37,044 nucleotides of DNA from a virus. Position 1 is the first letter of the stretch, and each line of letters opens with the position of its first letter. The DNA lies in IMG/VR virus record IMGVR_UViG_3300042502_001009, positions 1-37,044 of that record; one strand, written 5' to 3'. Positions 29,149 through 35,622 of this stretch are shown in pieces. The translations under genes were made by a program, and so were the position numbers. The notes below the pieces were generated by a model. That model was not told the DNA's origin and did not search any database. It saw only the letters and a program-made list of their open reading frames with translations.

Positions 29149-29817
29149 TTACTGATTAAACACGACTAATAAAATTATAAAAAACACAATAATAGCAAAA
29201 ATGCCTAATGGATTAGAAAAAGTTTCTAAAGTTGTATTATCTGTTGAACTTGAATTGACCGAATTAAATACACCATCTTTTCTGTAAGCAATATATTCGT
29301 CGATTCCACCTAAATTAACAGATAATATGCCTATTTCAACAGAACTGCCTAAAAGGTTTCTAAGTGATGGCATACACGAAATAGCGTCATTATATGACCC
29401 TCTTACCTTTCTGTCATACTTAGTTAGATGTTTACCGTCTTGATAAACTCTAATAAAGTGGTATTTTTTACTGTTAGGGGAACATTGACTAAAATCACTT
29501 ACATCTATTTTAAAGCTACAACCATTTAATTTTGCACACGACTGGCTTATGTGTATTTCTACAATTCTTGCATGAACTGGCTCTTTTGTTTCCCATGCTA
29601 TTTCAAAAGGTTGTCTTTCACAGTATAAGTTTGGCAATGAGTCAAAAATTCTCAAGCTAGATAAACTATTTACATGTTTTTGTGCTTCTGCCTTGTTTTT
29701 AAATACTTGTTGATATTTATCTAGATGGTTTTTAAAACCTCCCTGTCGATAAACCTCCACCGCATATATTGTACCAACATCTTTTTCAGTAATATCTAGC
29801 ATATACCAGTAATTCAT
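29149..29817 (-). CDS. Tail-anchored protein, 222 aa
   Basis: The N-terminal 195 residues (MNYWYMLDITEKDVGTIYAV...) form an alpha/beta soluble domain. The C-terminus has one membrane span (residues about 200-220, LGIFAIIVFFIILLVVF) ending NQ, so the protein is tail-anchored with its soluble part facing the cytoplasm. The fold is not recognised. Possibly a host-interaction protein. Confidence 0.6.
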   Translation of the reverse strand: MNYWYMLDITEKDVGTIYAVEVYRQGGFKNHLDKYQQVFKNKAEAQKHVNSLSSLRIFDSLPNLYCERQPFEIAWETKEPVHARIVEIHISQSCAKLNGCSFKIDVSDFSQCSPNSKKYHFIRVYQDGKHLTKYDRKVRGSYNDAISCMPSLRNLLGSSVEIGILSVNLGGIDEYIAYRKDGVFNSVNSSSTDNTTLETFSNPLGIFAIIVFFIILLVVFNQ

Positions 29818-29820
29818 GGT

Positions 29821-30060
29821 TTAATTCCCTTCGTGTGTGTAAATATGCGGTAAGTCTTTAGCTAATTGCTGAACTTTAGCTCGGAATAAAGCATCCATCG
29901 CCAAGCGTTCGCACAACAAACCAAACGCCTTTCCTTCGTTTGTAAGACCATTAAACGCCTTGATAAGGGCTGGGGGTAACACCTTGGTAGACTTTACCCC
30001 AGCCCCACTAAGCCACGGTGTTTCGTGCTTGTAAGTTTGATGTCCTTTTTCAAATGGCAT
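29821..30060 (-). CDS. Hypothetical protein, 79 aa
   Basis: MPFEKGHQTYKHETPWLSGA... has the KGHQTYKHETPWLSG start seen in small phage DNA-packaging or terminase-like helical proteins and a helical C-terminus (ALIKAFNGLTNEGKAFGLLC). The stop codon is four bases from the next gene. Function uncertain. Confidence 0.5.
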   Translation of the reverse strand: MPFEKGHQTYKHETPWLSGAGVKSTKVLPPALIKAFNGLTNEGKAFGLLCERLAMDALFRAKVQQLAKDLPHIYTHEGN

Positions 30061-30410
30061 TAGTGCTTCTTTCCTTTCAAATGTAAATCACCAGTTAATC
30101 TATTACCGCCTAATGTAAAATGGGTTAAATCTTTTTCCATTTGTAACTCCCTTTCAAACCTAGCGTTGTTAATTAAAAAATCTCTTTCATGGTTTTTTTG
30201 ATAATCAAGAAACCTCTCAACTAATTCGGTATAGTGCTTTACTTTTTCGATATCAGTATCTTCAAATTCAGTTATTTTAATTTCGGTAGTGCCTAAGTAA
30301 GAATGATAGGTATATTCCCCAGTGCCATCATCAAAAACATACCGTAAAACTTTACCGCCAGCGTCTAGTATTCTTTTATGCAACGCTTGGAATGCTTTGA
30401 AATTAGCCAT
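30060..30410 (-). CDS. Hypothetical protein, 116 aa
   Basis: MANFKAFQALHKRILDAGGK... has a short beta-rich N-terminal domain and a charged coiled-coil (ELVERFLDYQKNHERDFLIN). It overlaps both neighbours slightly. No family recognised. Confidence 0.55.
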   Translation of the reverse strand: MANFKAFQALHKRILDAGGKVLRYVFDDGTGEYTYHSYLGTTEIKITEFEDTDIEKVKHYTELVERFLDYQKNHERDFLINNARFERELQMEKDLTHFTLGGNRLTGDLHLKGKKH

Positions 30411-30612
30411 TAGTGTTTAACTCCTTTTCTGTTTCCAATTTGGCGTCAATGGCTTTCTTTAGCTTTTCTTCAAGCTCGGCTCTGTCCAATCCCTTAACCT
30501 TGATATCAGTACCTTTAATGTAGGCAGTGCTGTAAGGATGCCAAGGGAGCTTTTTAGCTATCAAAACATAGGTGTATTTAACCCCATTGTGTTCAAACTT
30601 TCTATTGACCAT
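30403..30612 (-). CDS. Hypothetical basic protein, 69 aa
   Basis: MVNRKFEHNGVKYTYVLIAK... is a small beta-rich protein (AKKLPWHPYSTAYIKGTDIK) with a helical C-terminus. Its leader (30608-30629) is a near duplicate of that of the next gene upstream. Function unknown. Confidence 0.55.
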   Translation of the reverse strand: MVNRKFEHNGVKYTYVLIAKKLPWHPYSTAYIKGTDIKVKGLDRAELEEKLKKAIDAKLETEKELNTNG

Positions 30613-30877
30613 GGCTTACGCCTCCTTTGGTTATTTGGTGAATTATAAAAAGTGGGCTTTGGAGGTCATCGCAATGGGTAAACGTCATCAACATTAAGTC
30701 TTTAACAGGGCTTCTTTCACAATTCACTGAAACATCGCCCAAAATAGAATTAGGAATAGCTTTAAATCTTTCTTTTGCCCACTCAATAACTTCTCTTTTG
30801 TTTTCAACATTAAGCTTCTCAAAAGCATTTCTAGCGTTTATTGAAAAAATATCCAAACAGGGTAAAGTAGTAACCAT
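30602..30877 (-). CDS. Hypothetical protein, 91 aa
   Basis: MVTTLPCLDIFSINARNAFE... has a helical N-terminus (VEWAKERFKAIPNSI pattern) and an ATG fixed by the duplicated ribosome-binding-site leader (30873-30894). Its stop overlaps the next gene's start region by 11 bases. Function unknown. Confidence 0.55.
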   Translation of the reverse strand: MVTTLPCLDIFSINARNAFEKLNVENKREVIEWAKERFKAIPNSILGDVSVNCERSPVKDLMLMTFTHCDDLQSPLFIIHQITKGGVSHGQ

Positions 30878-30894
30878 GGCTTACGCCTCCTTTG
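30608..30894 (-). repeat. Duplicated ribosome-binding-site leader (22-bp direct repeat)
   Basis: A 22-bp sequence spanning the start codon and an AGGAGG ribosome-binding site is identical at 30608-30629 and 30873-30894, each at the start of a gene. The genes themselves are unrelated, so the leader was copied or conserved as a translation-control cassette. Confidence 0.7.
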
Positions 30895-30953
30895 TTGTTG
30901 TGGGTTCTAATAAGTCATTTAAAAATTTAACAGCCTTGTCATTGTGGTTGTTT

Positions 30954-31277
30954 CCTTTGTTTTGTAATGGGGGGCTATGCCCCTGTTATGCCGAAATATA
31001 ATTTCCAGTAGCGTAATCGTGCAGAACAGAACCACCAACACCATTGGCGTAATATTCTGCTAACCGCAATAATGTTGGGTTAGCTTGTAAACGCTTTAAA
31101 GCATTTAAAGCCTTGCGTTTTGTTGGATGTGTTGAAAGCACGCCTTCTTTTTTGCTTCCTTCAATAGTTTCAGCAACAATTGCGAAAACTACAGCATTTG
31201 TTTTTTTATTGGTTAATTCTATAATTTTCATTTTGGTTAATCCTTTGTTGTGTAATGGAAGGGGCTAAGCCCCTGTT
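30954..31277 (-). repeat. Repeated intergenic hairpin element
   Basis: Two similar elements of about 35 bases (30954-30987 and 31242-31277) share CCTTTGT..TGTAATGG and a GGGGC-(TAT or TAA)-GCCCC hairpin followed by TGTT. Each follows a stop codon and precedes the next leader on the minus strand. They may stabilise or process transcripts. 30878-30985 between genes otherwise holds only a start-less short frame. Confidence 0.5.
30986..31231 (-). CDS. Hypothetical protein, 81 aa
   Basis: MKIIELTNKKTNAVVFAIVA... is an alpha/beta protein with basic helix (THPTKRKALNALKRLQANPT) and a C-terminal LHDYATGNYISA. It starts 48 bases after the first gene of this operon. Function unknown. Confidence 0.55.
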   Translation of the reverse strand: MKIIELTNKKTNAVVFAIVAETIEGSKKEGVLSTHPTKRKALNALKRLQANPTLLRLAEYYANGVGGSVLHDYATGNYISA

Positions 31278-31278
31278 G

Positions 31279-31440
31279 TTAATTAGAATGTTTGTAAATA
31301 AGCTGTTGTAATTCATAAAATGGTGTACCTAAAAAACAACCAACTTTAGGGGCTTTTAATTCATAAAAAAATGAATAAAGGCAATCTTGTATTTTTTCCA
31401 AATTTTCTAATAATAGCTTAACTTGGCTATATTTTAACAT
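31279..31440 (-). CDS. First gene of the leftward operon, 53 aa
   Basis: The ATG at 31440 (MLKYSQVKLLLENLEKIQDC) has GAAGGAAAATAAACAAG upstream and is preferred over the in-frame upstream start at 31494, which would lie close to the promoter. The protein is a short helix-rich one (PKVGCFLGTPFYELQQLIYK). It is the first gene transcribed from the -31.5-kb promoter, a position typical of immediate-early host-takeover proteins. Function unknown. Confidence 0.55.
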   Translation of the reverse strand: MLKYSQVKLLLENLEKIQDCLYSFFYELKAPKVGCFLGTPFYELQQLIYKHSN

Positions 31441-31500
31441 CTTGTTTATTTTCCTTCTTTTTTTGAGGAAGCAAACCGCTTTGCTTAACCTCATGTAATT

Positions 31501-31529
31501 AGAATAACATAGTATCTATTGATTGTCAA
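31501..31529 (-). promoter_or_regulatory. Leftward early promoter
   Basis: Minus strand TTGACA (31529-31524), 17-bp spacer, TATTCT (31506-31501). It directs transcription to the first early gene (31440) and leftward. A 15-bp palindrome TATTGA-TTG-TCAATA (31517-31531) overlaps the -35, a probable operator. Confidence 0.75.
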
Positions 31530-31574
31530 TACTTTCAATAAAACTAATTCAAATAGAGGAGGGCTTGTTTTTTG

Positions 31575-31603
31575 TTGACAATAGCTATACAATGTAGTAT
31601 AGA
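31575..31603 (+). promoter_or_regulatory. Rightward late promoter
   Basis: TTGACA (31575-31580), 17-bp spacer, TATAGA (31598-31603), upstream of the small terminase gene. CTATAC/GTATAG (31585-31590 and 31597-31602) forms a dyad over the -10, a probable operator. Together with the leftward promoter this is the early/late switch region. Confidence 0.75.
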
Positions 31604-31635
31604 AGTATCTAACATCGATTATAAGGACTATACTA

Positions 31636-32148
31636 ATGGCTGGAATTAATGTGCCACATGGATACCCGCCCGAAGCCAAAGAATTAGCGATACAATTATT
31701 CGATGACGGATTAAAGGCGGTTGAAGTTGAAAAGGCTATGCGGAAAAAGTACCCAACTTTTTGTAGGCAAACCTTAAGTAGCTGGGCAATTAATGACCCC
31801 GACGGTTTCGGCGTTGTATACCGCAATAGCGTAGCCACAGTGGCACAAAGAACGTTAGCCAATACATTTGACCAGTTCGAGGATATTTATCAGCAGACGC
31901 AGGCAGTATTAGGTAAAGAAGATATTGACCCCGCAGTATTTACAGGTTTGCGTTTAATGGCGGATATTACAAAAAACCAACATACAGGGGCATCAATGAC
32001 CCTTGCTAGAATTGCTAAAAAGAACTATGGGGAAAACGTCAAAACCACACATGAATTTGAAGATGCTCCTTTAGTGAAATTGGTTGTTAGCAAACCAGTA
32101 GCCGACGGTTTATCCAGCTTGGAAGCCTTACAGAATGGCAGTGATTGA
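31636..32148 (+). CDS. Terminase small subunit
   Basis: The 170-aa protein starts MAGINVPHGYPPEAKELAIQ and has a helix-turn-helix-like N-terminal domain (KAVEVEKAMRKKYPTFCRQT) followed by long helices (LANTFDQFEDIYQQTQAVLG), the layout of TerS proteins that recognise pac/cos DNA. It overlaps the TerL gene by 14 bases, which fixes its role by position. A C-terminal acidic/basic tail (KLVVSKPVADGLSSLEALQN) follows. Recognition of the family is by layout and context. Confidence 0.7.
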   Translation: MAGINVPHGYPPEAKELAIQLFDDGLKAVEVEKAMRKKYPTFCRQTLSSWAINDPDGFGVVYRNSVATVAQRTLANTFDQFEDIYQQTQAVLGKEDIDPAVFTGLRLMADITKNQHTGASMTLARIAKKNYGENVKTTHEFEDAPLVKLVVSKPVADGLSSLEALQNGSD

Positions 32149-33451
32149 TTCGTGGCTTGTCCAGTGGCTCATGCAGTCAAAGGCACGCTATAAAGTCGTT
32201 TGGGGCGGTCGTGGTGGCGGTAAGTCAATAGCGGTAGCGGATGCTTTAATAACGCTAGCTACACAACGTAAAATAGGGGTGCTTTGTTGCAGGGAAACCA
32301 AGGGTTCAATGGATGATTCTGTACACACACTGCTATTAGAGCGGATGGAGGCACTAGGTTTTTCAAGTCTTTTCACATCAACCAATGAAGGTATCAACTG
32401 CAAAAACGGTAGCTTCTTTAAGTATAAGGGCTTACTTGATAGAGGTGTGCAGGCAGTTAAAGGCGTGCAAGGTATCACCCATTGCTGGATTGAAGAAGGG
32501 CAGTGTGTTAGTTCGTATTCGTGGGAGATTTTAAAGCCTTCAATTCGTGGGAAGGCTCAAGGCAAAGAGCAAGCAATAAAAAACGCCCCTGAAATATGGG
32601 TGTCAATGAACCCTGAACTTGAAAGCAACGCAATTTATACCGACTTTTTTAATAAAAGTTGGTATGTAGACTTAGAAGCTCCTGAAAATGCTAAAATACA
32701 GTACCACCAAGCCGATAACGCCCTGTTAATCAAGGCTAACTGGGATAGCAATCCCTACTTTCCCGATATTCTTAACGAGGAACGGTTGCGGTGCTTAAGG
32801 AACAACCCGCAAGGGTACGAACACATATGGGAGGGGGCGTGTAGAGTCAACAGCGATGCAGTTGTTTTCAAAGGGAAGTACAAAATTGAAGCCTTCAAAC
32901 CTAGGGATGAATGGGGACAACCCTACTACGGCTTGGATTTCGGCTTTAGTAATGACCCGCTAGCGTTCGTTAAATGCTATGTTCATGCTGATTGCTTGTA
33001 TATCGACGCAGAATTTTATAAAACCAAGATTGAAATAAACGATATTGTCGGTGCTATTAAGTCGGTTGACCCTGTGGCTATTAATCGCCCTGTGTTGGCT
33101 GATTCCGCCCGTCCTGATTTAATCAGCTATTTAAAATGTAATGGGTTGCCGTTTGTAAAAGGTGCAAAGAAAACGGTCGGCTCAAAAAACTATGTTCAAG
33201 ACTCCGTAGCATTTTTACTGAACTTTAAACAGATAATCATTCAACCGCATTGCACTAACTCTATCAAGGAATTTAGCACATATTCTTACAAGACAGACCG
33301 CTACACTAATGATATACTTACTAAATTAGAAGATGCCAATAACCACTTAATAGACGCTATACGTTATGCGTTAAATGAATTGATGATATATGATGGTAGC
33401 TATTGGTATTTGTTCGACCGAATAGGAGATGATTTAAATGAAGCTATTTAA
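32135..33451 (+). CDS. terL: Terminase large subunit (PBSX-type)
   Basis: The 438-aa protein has Walker A GGRGGGKSIAVADAL (residues about 25-38), Walker B-like HCWIEEGQCVSS, a coupling motif VSMNPELESNAIYTD, and a nuclease half with YYGLDFGFSNDPLAFV, VLADSARPDLISYLK and a late DANNHLIDAIRYALNE. The three acidic clusters form the RNase H-type metal site. It belongs to the terminase_3/PBSX group. It packages DNA into procapsids and cuts concatemers. It overlaps the portal start by 14 bases. Confidence 0.92.
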   Translation: MAVIDSWLVQWLMQSKARYKVVWGGRGGGKSIAVADALITLATQRKIGVLCCRETKGSMDDSVHTLLLERMEALGFSSLFTSTNEGINCKNGSFFKYKGLLDRGVQAVKGVQGITHCWIEEGQCVSSYSWEILKPSIRGKAQGKEQAIKNAPEIWVSMNPELESNAIYTDFFNKSWYVDLEAPENAKIQYHQADNALLIKANWDSNPYFPDILNEERLRCLRNNPQGYEHIWEGACRVNSDAVVFKGKYKIEAFKPRDEWGQPYYGLDFGFSNDPLAFVKCYVHADCLYIDAEFYKTKIEINDIVGAIKSVDPVAINRPVLADSARPDLISYLKCNGLPFVKGAKKTVGSKNYVQDSVAFLLNFKQIIIQPHCTNSIKEFSTYSYKTDRYTNDILTKLEDANNHLIDAIRYALNELMIYDGSYWYLFDRIGDDLNEAI

Positions 33452-34817
33452 CTGGTTCAATCGGGATAGCAAACCCGTAGTAGAAACCCCCAAAGTGTCA
33501 AACTACGACGGTATCCAAAACGCTATTACAGGCGTTGGTAGCTTCTTTGATGCTGGGATGTTTCACACGTTTGGACTAAACCAATTGGGGCAGATAGAGC
33601 TTGAGAATTACTACAACGGAAGCGGTATAGCACGGCGTATCGTTGATATGCTCCCCGAGGATGCTTTACGGCATGACTTGGAAACCACAGGTGAAGAACT
33701 GTACAACGAAATAAAGCGGTTAAAGTTCATTGAAAAGCTGAAAGAACTATCCAAGAAAGCCCGCTTATACGGCGGTGCGGTAATGCTGATGCTGGCAATG
33801 GACGGGCAAGATGATATGGGGCTAGCATTGAATGAAGGCAACCTAAAAAGCATTGAGGAGCTGGTTATTTTTACCAAAGACGAAATAAACAGCTACGAAA
33901 TGGAGCTACAAACCGATATAACCCAGCCCGACTATGGCAAGTACTACTACTATACATTCAGCACTAAAGGCGGTGGGCTTCTCAAGGTTCACGCTAGCCG
34001 TGTATTAAGACTTGATGGGGATTCCAACGCAACCACTAGAGGCACGGGCTACGAATGGGGTAATAGCGTGCTTCAAAAAGTGCATGAACGCCTAGCGGTT
34101 TATTTGATGGCTACTAAGTTTATTGATACTCTTTGTAAAGACTACAAAGAAAAGACGTTTGCAGTTAAGGGTTTGATTGAGTTAATCGCACAAGGCAGAT
34201 GGTCTGATTTACAAAAGCGGATGCAGATTGTAAGCCGTGGTCAGTCAATGCTTAACATGACGCTGGTTGATGCGGATAACGAAAAAATCGACACAAAGAT
34301 AAGCAATGTTAGCGGTTATGATGCGTTGATTGATAAGTCAGCCGAGGCAGTAAGTGCAGATGTTGGGATGCCTGTTAGCTTATTGTTTGGGCGTTCACCT
34401 GCTGGCATGAATGCTACAGGGGATGGGGATAAAGAGATTTGGCACGCACAGGTAAAAGCGTATCAGACACACACACTACAGCCGTTAATTGAGCGATTCG
34501 TTACACTTTTGGGCTTGCAGTCAGAATGGAGAGACAAGCCGTCAGAACTAACATGGGAATGGGCAAATTTAGAGCAATTAAGCGACTTGCAGGAAGCAGA
34601 TGTACGATTAAAGCTAGCTCAAGCGGATAAAATCTATATTGACGCTGGCGGTGCTGATGCTTCCTACTTGTTCCACCAAAGACATGATGGTGGGTATAAC
34701 ACCAACTTAGGCTATACTATCGAGGATTATCAAGGCTTTTTAGCCGATGAAGGGAGTTTTAACGATGTTGAAGAACCCGATTCACCCGACGCTACAATAG
34801 GGGAAGATGATGCGTAA
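33438..34817 (+). CDS. Portal protein (DUF1073-like)
   Basis: The 459-aa protein begins MKLFNWFNRDSKPVVETPKV and has GQIELENYYNGSGIARRIVD and LSKKARLYGGAVMLMLAMDG, the DUF1073 portal signature, then GMPVSLLFGRSPAGMNATGD, and a C-terminal acidic tail. Portals form the DNA-entry ring at one capsid vertex and bind TerL. The order TerS-TerL-portal is typical. Some DUF1073-containing proteins are associated with the anti-CBASS Acb1 gene family, but no phosphodiesterase motif is evident here. Confidence 0.88.
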   Translation: MKLFNWFNRDSKPVVETPKVSNYDGIQNAITGVGSFFDAGMFHTFGLNQLGQIELENYYNGSGIARRIVDMLPEDALRHDLETTGEELYNEIKRLKFIEKLKELSKKARLYGGAVMLMLAMDGQDDMGLALNEGNLKSIEELVIFTKDEINSYEMELQTDITQPDYGKYYYYTFSTKGGGLLKVHASRVLRLDGDSNATTRGTGYEWGNSVLQKVHERLAVYLMATKFIDTLCKDYKEKTFAVKGLIELIAQGRWSDLQKRMQIVSRGQSMLNMTLVDADNEKIDTKISNVSGYDALIDKSAEAVSADVGMPVSLLFGRSPAGMNATGDGDKEIWHAQVKAYQTHTLQPLIERFVTLLGLQSEWRDKPSELTWEWANLEQLSDLQEADVRLKLAQADKIYIDAGGADASYLFHQRHDGGYNTNLGYTIEDYQGFLADEGSFNDVEEPDSPDATIGEDDA

Positions 34818-35610
34818 GGTTTTAAACAACTTCCCGAAAGCGATACAACGGCGGTATAAGGCGTTTATTCTTAACGGATTAAAGGCTTATAACAAGCAGT
34901 TTATCGCATATGTTATTAGTCGGCTTCCATCTATTTATGCGTTAGCTGGGGTACGTACCGATGCCGATTACAGCGAAGAGATTAACCAGTTGGTTATTCA
35001 AGGTATCGCATTTGAAGTAGCACAGCAGATAGTAAACGAGGGCTTAATATACCGACACGGGGCGGATGTTTATTCATTCGTGGGTAGAACGTTAAAAGAA
35101 AAAGCAGTTAATGAGTTTGGTGTTAATGCCATTGGAAGCAGAGGGCTTGAGCCAACCGTAAGAGCATGGGCAAAAGACAACGTGCGTTTAATTAAAGATA
35201 TGCTAGCTAGTGAACGTAACGCAATCGCTAGCATTGTCAGCAGGGGCGTGGGTAGCGGTTTATCTGTTAAGCAATTAACCAAGCAGATTATCGAGCAAAC
35301 AGGCGTTACTAACAGGCGTGCTACATTGATAGCCACTAATGAAATAGGCAACCTATTCGGTCAGATTGAAAAGCTTGAGAATGAACGCCTAGGCTTTAAT
35401 CTGTACGAATGGGCTACTGCATTGGATGAAAGAGTAAGACCTAGCCATAAGGCAATGCGTGGCAAAATATGCCGTTGGGATGATGCCACGGTGTATAAGG
35501 ACAGCGTCGACGATACGGAATGGAAACCACGGTCTGCTATTGGGGGCGTTAATGCTCATCCATCAATGGAGATACGGTGCAGATGTACCAGTTATACTAT
35601 TTTTGAGTAG
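34807..35610 (+). CDS. Mu gpF-like head morphogenesis protein
   Basis: The 267-aa protein has the phage Mu F-like (SPP1 gp7-like) C-terminal domain: NRRATLIATNEIGNLFGQIE, WATALDERVRPSHKAMRGK and a terminal AHPSMEIRCRCTSYTIFE (the ...CRC... end is characteristic). It probably enters procapsids with the portal. Either of two consecutive ATGs may start it (AGGGGA upstream). It overlaps the portal stop by 11 bases. Confidence 0.85.
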   Translation: MMRKVLNNFPKAIQRRYKAFILNGLKAYNKQFIAYVISRLPSIYALAGVRTDADYSEEINQLVIQGIAFEVAQQIVNEGLIYRHGADVYSFVGRTLKEKAVNEFGVNAIGSRGLEPTVRAWAKDNVRLIKDMLASERNAIASIVSRGVGSGLSVKQLTKQIIEQTGVTNRRATLIATNEIGNLFGQIEKLENERLGFNLYEWATALDERVRPSHKAMRGKICRWDDATVYKDSVDDTEWKPRSAIGGVNAHPSMEIRCRCTSYTIFE

Positions 35611-35622
35611 AAAGAGGACAGG

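Noticed and set aside
30878-30985. A short frame (NDKAVKFLNDLLEP...) between genes
   Set aside because: It lacks any start codon and the gap is explained by the repeated hairpin element and a ribosome-binding-site leader.
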